Virus record (IMG/VR): IMGVR_UViG_3300036768_000867
Location: 1-33,060 of that record
Strand: one strand, 5' to 3'
DNA: 33,060 bases
Origin: a virus
Shown here: positions 21,777-28,887 of the stretch, piece by piece
How the letters are laid out: each line of letters starts with the position of its first letter
How positions within the stretch are numbered: position 1 is the stretch's first letter
Translations under genes and position numbers: made by a program
The notes under the pieces: generated by a model
Database searches by the model: none
What the model saw: only the letters and a program-made list of their open reading frames with translations
Told to the model about the DNA's origin: nothing

Positions 21777-23800
21777 GCGGAGGCGGCCGGCATGACCGGC
21801 GACTGTGGCATGAACGCGCCCTGCGCGGCCCGGATCGCCAACTCGCGCTGCTTCAGCATCAGCTCGCCGTCCTGCTTCTGCTTGCGCAGCTCGAAGTCAG
21901 CCGCCGCCTTCTGGCGGTCGATCTCGATCTGCGCTTTCGCCTTCTCCATTTCCGGGTCGGGCTTCGGCGGTGGCGGCGGCGCCTGCGATGGGTCGGCGAA
22001 GAACTGCTCGGCGCTCTTGAGCCCCGCATTCTCGACGATCTTGCGCGCGGTCTCGTACATGTGCCGCAACGTGACCATCGGACCGTCCGGCCCGCCCTGC
22101 ACCTGCATCGCCTGCAGCTGCTTGTCCCAGACGGCCATCAGATGGGCGAGCTGCTGGTCCTTGTTGCCGGTGCCGAGCCCGACGTTGATCGCCACGTCCA
22201 TCTCCGCATTCCAGGCGCGCGGATCGACGGCGATCCACGTGTTGCGCAGCCGCACGACGCGCGCGCGGTCCTGATAGCGCGTCATCAGCTTCAGCAGCAT
22301 GCGGAAGGCGCGCTTCACGCCGACCTCGGCGAAGATGCGAGCAATGGTCTCCAGCCGCCCCTGCGCCTTCGTCATGATGGCGTTGATGCCGGCAGCGGTC
22401 TTGTTCAGCGAATCGGCGTCCAGGCCCTGGTTGTAGCGCGTCGCGCCGCTGCGGTTCTCGCGCACCGTGTCGAGGTACTCCAGCGCCGGGAAGGCGTGCT
22501 GGAAGACGGGCGGCACGGCGATCTCGCGCATCGCCCCGGCTTCGCGCACGCGGATATAGCCGCCGGGTTTCGAGGACAGGAAGTCGTCCAGGTTGACCTT
22601 GCCCTCGACGATCTCCGTGCGCGCGTTGTTGACCAGGTACAGGTTGTCGAGCATCTGGCGGAGGATGGCGGACTTGGTGAGCTGCACGTCCATCACCTTG
22701 TCCGCCACGCTCTCGCCGTGGAACTTGTGCGGGATCGGATAGGGCGACCATGCCGCGAAGGGATGGTCATCGACCTCCTCGTTGTCCAGCACGACGTTTG
22801 CGGTGTCGCCGGCCAGCGTGACCTTCCGGTATTCCGCGATCCCGTCGCCGTCGGCGTCGAGCGGCAGGTAGCATTCGCTGACCCACACCTCGCGCTGCGC
22901 GGGATCGGCTGACATTTCCTCGCGGCCGATCAGTTCCTGCTCCGGCGATTCGCGCTCGTCCCGCTCGGGCACCACGTCGTATTCAGCACCGCCGGAATCG
23001 ATGCGCGCGATCTTCTCCTCCGGGTATCCCAGCTCGCGCAGATCGCTCAGCGTGCGGCGGCACCGGTGCGCAACGAACGGCCGGTCGTCGAGCTGGATGC
23101 GCTCCGACAGGACCAGGAATTCCTCCGGCGGAACGTTGCGGATGCGGATGCAGCCGCCCTCGACCGTGCGATGGACCGTCGCGTCGAAGGAAGGGACCGG
23201 CTGGCCGTCTGGTCCAGGAATCGGCTGCGCCGAAGAGGCGACGATCTTTGTCACGCTTGGATCGGCCTGCAACGCGGCCAATTCGACTTCGGTCAGGCCG
23301 GTATAGCTCTCACGGCTCGTTTGCTGCTCGCGTTCCCACCACACTTTCACGACGCCGACGCGCGCCAGCAGCCCGTCCTTGATCCAGTCGTGAAAAACCG
23401 TGAAGCCGGGATTGTCGACGTTCCAGACATAGTTCGCGTAATCGGTCGCCTGCTGCGCCGCCTGCTCATCCTCCGGCCCGCGCGGCTCGTAGCGCACGGT
23501 TTCGTCGCCGCTGACGAACGGTTTCAGCAGGTCGGGAATCATGCCGTCGACGACTTCGGCCACATCGCGACTGACGATCTGCGACCGGCCCTCGATCTCG
23601 TTGCCGAGCGGCTCGCCGCGGTAGTAGCGCAGCGCCTTCGCGCGAGCCTCGCTCAACGGCCCGCCGTCGTAGCCGATGCATTGCTCCAGCGTCCGGCGGA
23701 CGATGGACGCGATTTCGTCCTCGCGCATCGGTTCCGCCGCCGGCGCGACGGCCGTTTCCGCCGTCGTATCGTCGACAATGTCCGTCATCGGTTCAGGCAT
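21773..23800 (-). CDS. portal protein (P22-like)
   Basis: 675 residues. The family pattern is clear: EDEIASIVRRTLEQCIGYDG, ALRYYRGEPLGNEIEGRSQI, VSRDVAEVVDGMIPDLLKPF, then the beta-rich wing with ESYTGLTEVELAALQ and IRIRNVPPEEFLVLSERIQL. The crown and stem helix region follows (DVQLTKSAILRQMLDNLYLV, NNARTEIVEGKVNLDDFLSS), as does the 'LETIARIFAEVGVKRAFRML' helix. The C-terminus is a Gln/Lys-rich helix (IEIDRQKAAADFELRKQKQD) like the barrel of long portals. The portal forms the dodecameric DNA channel at one capsid vertex. Start at 23800 (second Met at 23788) overlaps the preceding gene by eight bases. Confidence 0.9.
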   Translation of the reverse strand: MPEPMTDIVDDTTAETAVAPAAEPMREDEIASIVRRTLEQCIGYDGGPLSEARAKALRYYRGEPLGNEIEGRSQIVSRDVAEVVDGMIPDLLKPFVSGDETVRYEPRGPEDEQAAQQATDYANYVWNVDNPGFTVFHDWIKDGLLARVGVVKVWWEREQQTSRESYTGLTEVELAALQADPSVTKIVASSAQPIPGPDGQPVPSFDATVHRTVEGGCIRIRNVPPEEFLVLSERIQLDDRPFVAHRCRRTLSDLRELGYPEEKIARIDSGGAEYDVVPERDERESPEQELIGREEMSADPAQREVWVSECYLPLDADGDGIAEYRKVTLAGDTANVVLDNEEVDDHPFAAWSPYPIPHKFHGESVADKVMDVQLTKSAILRQMLDNLYLVNNARTEIVEGKVNLDDFLSSKPGGYIRVREAGAMREIAVPPVFQHAFPALEYLDTVRENRSGATRYNQGLDADSLNKTAAGINAIMTKAQGRLETIARIFAEVGVKRAFRMLLKLMTRYQDRARVVRLRNTWIAVDPRAWNAEMDVAINVGLGTGNKDQQLAHLMAVWDKQLQAMQVQGGPDGPMVTLRHMYETARKIVENAGLKSAEQFFADPSQAPPPPPKPDPEMEKAKAQIEIDRQKAAADFELRKQKQDGELMLKQRELAIRAAQGAFMPQSPVMPAASA

Positions 23801-23975
23801 TGCCGAGCACCGACACCATGCAGAACATGTTCAGCACGTTCGCCTCTTCCTCGGTCAGCGCGCGGCGCGTGCCACATTGACGCCAGCCGCGTCCGTCGAA
23901 GAACCGCATCCAGCCGGTATACGGCGTCCCGTACAGCAGCCTGCCGTCGGCGTGCTTGCGTGGCGCGACGGTCAT
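23793..23975 (-). CDS. small phage protein between terminase and portal (60 residues)
   Basis: 60 residues (MTVAPRKHADGRLLYGTPYT opening; then GWMRFFDGRGWRQCGTRRAL). Starts with ATGA overlap and stops just upstream of portal, so packing is perfect. The 'FFDGRGWRQCG' pattern resembles a small beta domain. Function unknown. Confidence 0.65.
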   Translation of the reverse strand: MTVAPRKHADGRLLYGTPYTGWMRFFDGRGWRQCGTRRALTEEEANVLNMFCMVSVLGNA

Positions 23976-24289
23976 CGCGCGGACACGAAGCGGCCGTTCG
24001 GCGCGCGCGCGACCGGCGGCGGCATGTCGATCGGCTTGCGGCCCGATGTGGCGCCGGATGCCGGATTGCCGGCATTGCCCACATCGCCGGCCGGCGCGAT
24101 GCCGTGGACGGTGATGCGGTAGAGGTGCGGCAGCTCCGCGATGGTCGCGCGCACCTTTCCGCAGGCGATGCGGGCGGCGACTTCGCCATGCAGGTCGCGC
24201 GGGGTTTCTGGCGGCGGCTCGACGATGACGCGATGCTCGGTGTCACGGCGGTTCGGGTCGCGGACCATCACGATCACTTCATAGCGCAT
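23972..24289 (-). CDS. phage protein of unknown function following large terminase
   Basis: 105 residues from ATG 24289, which overlaps the terminase stop (ATGA). Opening MRYEVIVMVRDPNRRDTEHR and then a helix (DLHGEVAARIACGKVRATIA) and strand (LPHLYRITVHGIAPAGDVG). The tail is rich in basic and Pro residues (RKPIDMPPPVARAPNGRFV). No family recognised. Confidence 0.6.
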   Translation of the reverse strand: MRYEVIVMVRDPNRRDTEHRVIVEPPPETPRDLHGEVAARIACGKVRATIAELPHLYRITVHGIAPAGDVGNAGNPASGATSGRKPIDMPPPVARAPNGRFVSAR

Positions 24290-25566
24290 CAGATCACCCA
24301 TCGCGTATCGACCGGCGGGCCGGGACGGAAGATGCCGTCGCGACGGCTCGGGTCCTCGTAGCACACGGCCATCAGGCCGAAGGCGTCGGCGGCGTGCGAC
24401 GACCAGTCGTGCTCCGGCCCGAGTCCGACGCCCCGCTCCTCATCGCGCCGCTCGTGATACCAGCCGAGCGCGTCGATGCCGGCCGCGCATCGCGCGTCGA
24501 ACCAGCATTGCGGCAGGATGCGGCGCACGGCCTCGATCCGCATGGTCGCTGCGCCCCGGCCCTGGTTCGGGATCGGCGTCGGCACATCGAATCCCGCGTC
24601 GCGCAGATGGTCGGCGTAGCGCTTGCCGCTGATCGCGCTGGTATTCAGGCCGTCATGCGGCAGGACGCAGATCGCCCGATCCCATCCGCGCGTGCGCAAC
24701 GCATCGACGTAGTAGGCCAGCGGCTGGCCCTGTCCCTCGATGTAGTCGAGCGCGCGGATTTCGTGGCCGACCCATTGCACGATCCAGATCGCGTTCGCGT
24801 CCGCCGTCGCGCCGGCGCCGCCGAGGTCCCAGAACGCGCGGACCGGCAGCAGCGGGTCGGCGGCGATCGTGCCGCCGATGCGGTTCTCGGCCTTCGCCTT
24901 CGCCAGGCCGGCGGCGAAGTAGGCGCCCTCGGCCGCCTGCGCGTACTCGCCCTCCCAGATATGCGCGTAGCGCTCCGGGTAGCGCTCCTGGTCCAGCCGC
25001 CGTTCGGCCTCCAGCACGTCCGTCCACCACGGGTTGTCGCGCCAGTTCGCTTGCACGACGATCGCATCGGGCGGGCGTTTCGCGCGCAGGAACTCGTCGA
25101 TCGCGTCGGTCTTGCGGCGCGGGTTCCACGATGCCCAGATTTCGGAGCCGTCCTTGCGGATCGTCGGGCGCAGCAGCGACAGGCTGCGGTGGCTCAACGT
25201 CTGCGCCTCTTCGATCCACGCGATGTCGTAGCCCTCGAGCGACTTGATCGACTCCGCCGTGTGATCCTGCATGCCCTGGAAGATGATCAGACCGTTGCCG
25301 GGCGTGCGGATTTCGGTCGCGGTGACATCGAAGCATGCGCGCCATCCCAGCTCCACGATCTTGTCCTCGATCAGGCGCTTCGAAGATTGAGCGAGCGTTC
25401 GCTGCACCTCGCGGATGCACACGGCGCGCAGCCCCGGTTCGGCCATCGCGCGCGTGACAAGATGCTGGCCGAAGAAGTGCGACTTGCCCGATCCGCGCCC
25501 GCCATAGGCGCCCTTGTAGCGCGCCGGCCGCAACAACGGCTCGAAGACCCGCGCGACCCGCAGCAT
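24289..25566 (-). CDS. large terminase subunit (PBSX/Terminase_3-like)
   Basis: 425 residues. The ATPase half opens RVFEPLLRPARYKGAYGGRG, with Walker A GGRGSGKS (residues about 22-29) and Walker B with catalytic Glu in YDIAWIEEAQTLS (about 117-123). The nuclease half (RNase-H-like) begins PVRAFWDLGGAGATADANAI and includes DGLNTSAISGKRYADHLRDA and the terminal acidic site DWSSHAADAFGLM. This is the phage DNA packaging motor and headful nuclease. Ribosome site is weak (GGAAT). Immediately upstream are 20-bp repeats and the probable small terminase gene. Confidence 0.92.
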   Translation of the reverse strand: MLRVARVFEPLLRPARYKGAYGGRGSGKSHFFGQHLVTRAMAEPGLRAVCIREVQRTLAQSSKRLIEDKIVELGWRACFDVTATEIRTPGNGLIIFQGMQDHTAESIKSLEGYDIAWIEEAQTLSHRSLSLLRPTIRKDGSEIWASWNPRRKTDAIDEFLRAKRPPDAIVVQANWRDNPWWTDVLEAERRLDQERYPERYAHIWEGEYAQAAEGAYFAAGLAKAKAENRIGGTIAADPLLPVRAFWDLGGAGATADANAIWIVQWVGHEIRALDYIEGQGQPLAYYVDALRTRGWDRAICVLPHDGLNTSAISGKRYADHLRDAGFDVPTPIPNQGRGAATMRIEAVRRILPQCWFDARCAAGIDALGWYHERRDEERGVGLGPEHDWSSHAADAFGLMAVCYEDPSRRDGIFRPGPPVDTRWVI

Positions 25567-25598
25567 GGTTGCGCGCGCAACTATTCCGCTGCCGCCTG

Positions 25599-25649
25599 AC
25601 TAGTTCGCAACGCGCCGAACTAGTCCGCGACGCGCCGAACCAGTCCGCG
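25599..25649. repeat. short tandem 20-bp repeats between terminase genes
   Basis: Two full copies of a 20-bp unit (ACTAGTTCGCAACGCGCCGA, ACTAGTCCGCGACGCGCCGA) at 25599-25618 and 25619-25638 plus a partial third copy at 25639-25649 (ACCAGTCCGCG). They fill the gap between the two terminase genes and lie outside any called gene. Confidence 0.75.
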
Positions 25650-25679
25650 TCCGCCCGGTATCGGTCGCCCCAGATCGCG

Positions 25680-25991
25680 TCATCCGCCGGAATTCGTTGC
25701 AGGATCAACGATCACGATCTCAATCCGTCCCTGATGCCTGATCGCCGGATCGTCATCGGCCCCGCCGATCACCGGCTGCGCCGATCGGCCATACCCTCTG
25801 TCGAGCAGCTCCTTGATCGCCGCGACCCGCGCCGCCTCCGATTCCGCCGTCGTGGCCAGGCGGTACAGCTCGCGGATCGCCGCCGGGCCGTACTCGCGGG
25901 CGAGCGCGCGCACGTCCGCCGTGATCTTGTTCACCGCGCCCTTCGGCCGGCCGATTTTCTTCGGTCGCTCAGACTGTTCGTTTTGCGACAT
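25680..25991 (-). CDS. small terminase subunit candidate (GRPKGAVNK-type)
   Basis: 103 residues. A basic N-terminus (RPKKIGRPKGAVNKITADVR), AT-hook-like, is followed by a helical core (ALAREYGPAAIRELYRLATT, EAARVAAIKELLDRGYGRSA) and a C-terminal strand (IEIVIVDPATNSGG). Proteins with GRPKGxxNK and LLDRGYGR motifs sit next to large terminases in many phages and are taken as the DNA-recognising small subunit. It lies 114 bases upstream of the large terminase. The ribosome site is poor (only AATAAAAA before ATG), which suggests low expression or a different start. Function is inferred from family and place. Confidence 0.75.
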   Translation of the reverse strand: MSQNEQSERPKKIGRPKGAVNKITADVRALAREYGPAAIRELYRLATTAESEAARVAAIKELLDRGYGRSAQPVIGGADDDPAIRHQGRIEIVIVDPATNSGG

Positions 25992-26303
25992 TTTTTATTC
26001 AGCACGCGACCCCGCGCGCGCCTGCGGGATAATCGGGCCGACGGCCCGTACATATATATATGTGTCGAGCGCGGTCGGGGTCGCGTCCTCATCGATGCGC
26101 TGGGCTAGCCGGCCGGGCGCCGGGGGCGCCGGCACCCGCGCCCACCGCTCGCGTCACGGCTGACTCTGTGATGATGTGGCGAAAATAGCACAGTGTTGCG
26201 GATATGTCCACAGCATAAAATCGACGTAATGTCAGATATTTCGCCGGACGGATGTACCTGTCTTATGTACAGTATAGCCACGATCGACTAGCGGAGGACA
26301 TCG
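25992..26303. promoter_or_regulatory. intergenic control region between late operon and rightward small gene
   Basis: No gene seen in ~312 bases that read away to both sides. Present are: a perfect stem CGGGCC/GGCCCG with a 3-base loop at 26034-26048; an adjacent perfect 14-bp palindrome ACATATATATATGT at 26050-26063; two GGCGCC units at 26116-26130; an AT-rich stretch about 26160-26280; and the inverted repeat TGTAC-N9-GTACA at 26253-26271. The late (leftward) promoter probably lies here. TATACT (minus strand, 26271-26276) could be a -10 box but no -35 partner was found, so no exact promoter is called. Confidence 0.5.
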
Positions 26304-26471
26304 ATGATCCAAGAAATCCTGCGCCCAACCCGCCGGGAAGCACGGTGGGATTATCCGGGACTGGACCCGGAATACTACTGGGTCAAAGCGGACGACCAGT
26401 GGCATGGGCCTTACTGCCGGTGGGCGGAGGTAATCGCCCGGTTTCCAGAGGCCGAAACCGCGTGCATGTAG
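26304..26471 (+). CDS. small rightward protein, 55 residues, strong ribosome site
   Basis: Starts ATG 26304 with GGAGG at 26293-26297, six bases before the start, the strongest ribosome site in the surroundings. The product opens MIQEILRPTRREARWDYPGL and is followed by DPEYYWVKADDQWHGPYCRW and AEVIARFPEAE. It is rich in Trp/Tyr and acidic residues, with no membrane segment and no recognised family. It is the only rightward gene near the control region, convergent with the replication operon. Its short length and isolation are typical of phage regulatory or host-takeover peptides; this is an inference. Confidence 0.65.
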   Translation: MIQEILRPTRREARWDYPGLDPEYYWVKADDQWHGPYCRWAEVIARFPEAETACM

Positions 26472-26625
26472 CGCGCGGTCGCTCCGGGACCGATCCGTCC
26501 GGAGCCTGATGACGGCAGGATCATGACGGATGGTCTGAGTCCGGAACGAGAACCGACGGCCAATAGGCCCGCATTCCGCGTATTTTGGCCCGTGGTGCGG
26601 TTCTCGCGTCCGCCCACCAACCTAC
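26472..26625. other. 154-base gap between convergent small gene and replication reading frame
   Basis: No credible gene is seen. It is less GC-rich than average and contains GGCCAATAGGCC at 26560-26571. Open frames across it (both strands) lack support. No T-tailed hairpin that would end either transcript is evident. Confidence 0.3.
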
Positions 26626-28038
26626 CTACCCGCCGCGCCAACGCGCACCAGCGGCCAAAAAAACGTGGTTTCCGTCGATCGTATGTGTACTTACGATTCC
26701 AATGCCGACCGGGCCGCCGCGAGCAGGCGGTCCACCCGCTCCCGCTCCGCCGGGCTCAGGTCCGCGTAGCGCGGCGGGTCCGGCGGCCGCCGGTCGCGGG
26801 CCAGCATCCGCACCTGCCGCGCGCGGATCAGGATCGTCCGCCGGCGCGACAGCTCCGCCGCCGCATGGCGGCGCACATCCCCCGGCTGCGGCACCATCCG
26901 CCACGTCCAGCGGGCCAGCGTCGCCTCCAGTGCCGCCATCAGCACGTCCGCCGGCAGGTCGTGCAGCAGCGAGCGGTAGCTCCGCGACACGGCCTGGATG
27001 TCGCGCGGCACCGGCAGGTCGTGCAGCGCCGCATGGCTCAGCAGCCGGTCCAGCGCCACCGCCCATGCCCGGTCGTCCGCCGGCCGCAGCGCCGCCTCCG
27101 CCGCCGCCACCAGCCCCGGCGCCGCCGTCGTGATCCACTCCGGCACCGCTCCCGCCCGCACCGGCGTGTCCGCCAGCCAGGCCGAGGCCCTGCAGGATAG
27201 CGGCCCGCCGGGCCGCGACGTCGTGGACGGGATGGTCGTGCTGCCGGTCGCGGCCGGCACGCCCGTATCGGTCATGGCGCTGCGCCTCCTTGCGCACCCA
27301 GGTCTGCCAGGCACGCGTCCAGTCCAGGTGGGTGGTGTTGCGCCCCCGCCCCAGCGTCCAGTACACCCGGAAATCTTCGGCCATGTCCGTGATGCGGGCG
27401 TCGCTCAGGCCGCGGGCGCGGGCATAGTCCCGCTCCGCCGGGCTCGGCTCCCAGTCCGCCGGCAGCCGCGTGCCACGTGCGGCGCCGCCGCCGCGCTGGG
27501 CAGGCACGCCACCGCCCACGCGCGCCCCTGGCCGAGCATCGCCGGCCCGACAGGCCGCACCGGCGTCGCCCGGGATGGCCGCGACAGGGGGGGGACTAAG
27601 GGGGGGGTTCTCTGTCTCTGTCTCTGTCTCTGTCTCTGTCTCTGTCTCTAGGCTAGCAACTTGATAGCAACCTGCTAGCGACTTGCTAGCAACTTGAGAG
27701 CGACTTGCTAGCACGTTGCTAGCATCGTTCTCGGTCAATGGCTTATCGCCGCCCGGCGCGTCGATGATCCAGCCCTCGCGCGCCATCAGGTCGAGGTCGA
27801 CCGGCTGCTCGGCGCCAATCTGACGACCGACCCATGCCGCGTCATAGGGCAATCGGTTTCCATGTTGGCTCGCCAGCAGCCATATTCCGACGAGGTGCCA
27901 TTTCGCGACGTCGGGGAGCCGACCGAACTCATAGTCACCCAACAAGTCGCGATACAGCTTGATCCACCTGAGCGGCCGGCGATCGCGATAGTGCTGGAAC
28001 CGCGCAAAGTTCCGCACCGAGAATATCCGCGCCGCCAC
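26626..28038 (-). CDS. replication protein, O/DnaT-like, with extended 3' reading frame
   Basis: Start GTG 28038. The N-terminus (RNFARFQHYRDRRPLRWIKL, YRDLLGDYEFGRLPDVAKWH, LVGIWLLASQHGNRLPYDAA) is the winged-helix type DNA-binding part found in lambda-O-like and related phage replication proteins. An iteron-encoded linker (residues about 103-130) and an ETETET stretch (about 131-142) follow. Next is a DnaT/DnaD-like segment (DWEPSPAERDYARARGLSDA, RITDMAEDFRVYWTLGRGRN, DWTRAWQTWVRKEAQRHDR) that would load the host helicase. After about residue 270 the frame stays open as an Ala/Gly/Pro/Arg-rich stretch to 26626, overlapping the whole nested gene; the true protein end may be shorter or frameshifted. 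Confidence 0.75.
   Translation of the reverse strand: MAARIFSVRNFARFQHYRDRRPLRWIKLYRDLLGDYEFGRLPDVAKWHLVGIWLLASQHGNRLPYDAAWVGRQIGAEQPVDLDLMAREGWIIDAPGGDKPLTENDASNVLASRSQVASKSLAGCYQVASLETETETETETETENPPLSPPPVAAIPGDAGAACRAGDARPGARVGGGVPAQRGGGAARGTRLPADWEPSPAERDYARARGLSDARITDMAEDFRVYWTLGRGRNTTHLDWTRAWQTWVRKEAQRHDRYGRAGRDRQHDHPVHDVAARRAAILQGLGLAGGHAGAGGSGAGVDHDGGAGAGGGGGGGAAAGGRPGMGGGAGPAAEPCGAARPAGAARHPGRVAELPLAAARPAGGRADGGTGGDAGPLDVADGAAAGGCAPPCGGGAVAPADDPDPRAAGADAGPRPAAAGPAALRGPEPGGAGAGGPPARGGPVGIGIVSTHTIDGNHVFLAAGARWRGG
26691..27275 (-). CDS. nested replication-associated protein (helicase-loader-like candidate)
   Basis: 194 residues, read in another frame within the 3' part of the O-like gene. 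Start ATG 27275 has AAGGAGG nine bases upstream, embedded in codons of the longer frame. The first ~40 residues (MTDTGVPAATGSTTIPSTTS) look unstructured and overlap the likely functional end of the first gene. From about residue 45 the sequence is a well-formed helical protein: VPEWITTAAPGLVAAAEAAL, DIQAVSRSYRSLLHDLPADV, LMAALEATLARWTWRMVPQP. The 'LPADVLxxALExxLxRWxWRMxPQPxDVR' pattern recurs in phage replication proteins next to O-like genes. Function inferred from place; family not verified. Confidence 0.7.
   Translation of the reverse strand: MTDTGVPAATGSTTIPSTTSRPGGPLSCRASAWLADTPVRAGAVPEWITTAAPGLVAAAEAALRPADDRAWAVALDRLLSHAALHDLPVPRDIQAVSRSYRSLLHDLPADVLMAALEATLARWTWRMVPQPGDVRRHAAAELSRRRTILIRARQVRMLARDRRPPDPPRYADLSPAERERVDRLLAAARSALES
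27587..27607. repeat. paired poly-G tracts in replication gene
   Basis: Two runs of eight G (27587-27594 and 27600-27607) separated by ACTAA, in the coding region of the replication gene (C-runs on the coding strand). Each is long enough for slippage in replication or sequencing. Confidence 0.8.
27611..27646. repeat. hexanucleotide microsatellite TCTGTC x6
   Basis: Six exact copies of TCTGTC; on the coding strand they encode a Glu-Thr dipeptide repeat. ETETET linkers occur in many phage O-like proteins. Copy number change would alter the linker by two residues at a time and keep the frame. Confidence 0.9.
27652..27728. repeat. iteron array, seven 11-bp direct repeats (candidate replication origin)
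   Basis: Seven contiguous 11-base units with consensus GCTAGCAACTT: 27652, 27663, 27674, 27685, 27696, 27707 and 27718 (variants GATAGCAACCT, GCTAGCGACTT, GAGAGCGACTT, GCTAGCACGTT, GCTAGCATCGT). 11 bp is one helical turn, so a bound initiator would be on one face of the DNA. The array is inside the replication protein gene, as in lambda, where O binds iterons in its own gene, and has lower GC than the flanking DNA. It is adjacent to the TCTGTC microsatellite and both poly-G runs. Confidence 0.85.
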
Positions 28039-28039
28039 G

Positions 28040-28480
28040 TCAGTACCCCGGCAGCACGTCCGGAGGCAGCTCCGGCATGTCGTCGAGCTCGCGCGGCAGC
28101 AGCCCCCGCCGGATGCGTGATCGCGTCGCCACCAGGCACCCGATATTCCACATCGCTGCCTCCAGATGCGGCTCGTCGCGGTAGCCGGTGCCATACCGCA
28201 GCAGGTGATCCATCGCGGAGTTGTAATATGTGCTCAGCGGGATGCCGCGCTCCCAATTGCGGGCGCCATGCTCCGCCGCCCCCCGGCCCATATGCATCGC
28301 GTAGGCATAGATCGCCTCGCGCGGCAGGAGGTCATAGCGCCGGTGCTCCTTGTCGGCGCCGCCGTTGCGCCGCGCGCCGCTCGCGAACTGCCGCACCGCG
28401 CGCTCCAGAATGTCCGCCGTCAGCGATGCCGCCGGGATCGCCGGGTCGTCGTCGCGCTCCGCCATCGCGGCCTCCGTCAT
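28040..28480 (-). CDS. dATP/dGTP diphosphohydrolase-like protein (DUF5664/MazZ type)
   Basis: 146 residues from ATG 28480 (ATGA with upstream gene). The family pattern runs DKEHRRYDLLPREAIYAYAM, HMGRGAAEHGARNWERGIPL, STYYNSAMDHLLRYGTGYRD, EPHLEAAMWNIGCLVA. The E-x-x-x-H...G-x-R-N-W..G-I-P and A-x-x-H-L-x..D..HL-x-x-A-x-W-N motifs match the all-alpha pyrophosphohydrolase family that hydrolyses dATP/dGTP, including MazZ of 2-aminoadenine phages. No PurZ or DatZ partner is seen in the window, so a modified genome is not claimed. It probably adjusts nucleotide pools early in infection. Confidence 0.8.
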   Translation of the reverse strand: MTEAAMAERDDDPAIPAASLTADILERAVRQFASGARRNGGADKEHRRYDLLPREAIYAYAMHMGRGAAEHGARNWERGIPLSTYYNSAMDHLLRYGTGYRDEPHLEAAMWNIGCLVATRSRIRRGLLPRELDDMPELPPDVLPGY

Positions 28481-28887
28481 ATCGGCGCCACCGGGACCGC
28501 GGCCTCGTCGACGATGGTGGCCGGCGGCCGCACGCATGCCGCGCCGCTGTCCGGCGGCGCCACGAACCGCACCGGGATGCCCAGCCGCTCGGCCAGCTCG
28601 CGCTCGACCGTCATGCCGCGACTCTCCTCCCAGCCATGGAGCGTCAGCATCCACAGCTCGCGCGCGTGCCGCAGCAGCGCCCGGTCCTGCCGCATCCACA
28701 GCTCGTGCCCCAGGCGCACCGGCTCGGGCAGGTATCCGCCGATCGAATGCGAATGCGCGATCGGGCTGAACACGACATGCCCGTCCAGGATCAGCCGCGC
28801 CGCCGCGTTGCAGGTGCGGTCATACCGTTCCTGCATCACCTTGCGATCGGGGTGCGTGTAGGGCGAGGCGAGATAGATGTAGCTCAT
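28477..28887 (-). CDS. DUF1937 nucleoside 2-deoxyribosyltransferase-like protein
   Basis: 136 residues from ATG 28887, with AAAGGA nine bases upstream. The opening MSYIYLASPYTHPDRKVMQE and RYDRTCNAAARLILDGHVVF, SPIAHSHSIGGY, then LLRHARELWMLTLHGWEESR and GMTVERELAERLGIPVRFVA are the hallmark of DUF1937 proteins, which share the nucleoside 2-deoxyribosyltransferase / dNMP glycosidase fold (LASPY, E in W-x-x-S-x-G motif). They likely cleave or transfer deoxyribose on nucleotides. Function in this phage is inferred; it precedes the MazZ-like gene with a four-base overlap. A longer reading upstream from 28938 is not favoured. Confidence 0.85.
   Translation of the reverse strand: MSYIYLASPYTHPDRKVMQERYDRTCNAAARLILDGHVVFSPIAHSHSIGGYLPEPVRLGHELWMRQDRALLRHARELWMLTLHGWEESRGMTVERELAERLGIPVRFVAPPDSGAACVRPPATIVDEAAVPVAPI

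Noticed and set aside
26202-26214. Possible DnaA box (ATGTCCACA)
   Set aside because: Only seven of nine bases match TTATCCACA and no second box is near. Too weak to call.
26411-26641. Minus-strand 76-codon frame near the replication gene end
   Set aside because: Overlaps the rightward 55-residue gene that has a strong ribosome site; composition not protein-like.
26523-27200. Plus-strand frame starting after a GGCAGGATC segment
   Set aside because: Rest of the frame is Arg/Pro/His-rich, opposite the nested replication gene. The start alone is not convincing.
28040-28480. 2-aminoadenine (Z) genome modification system
   Set aside because: Only a MazZ-type protein is found. PurZ and DatZ are absent, and this protein family is widespread in ordinary phages.
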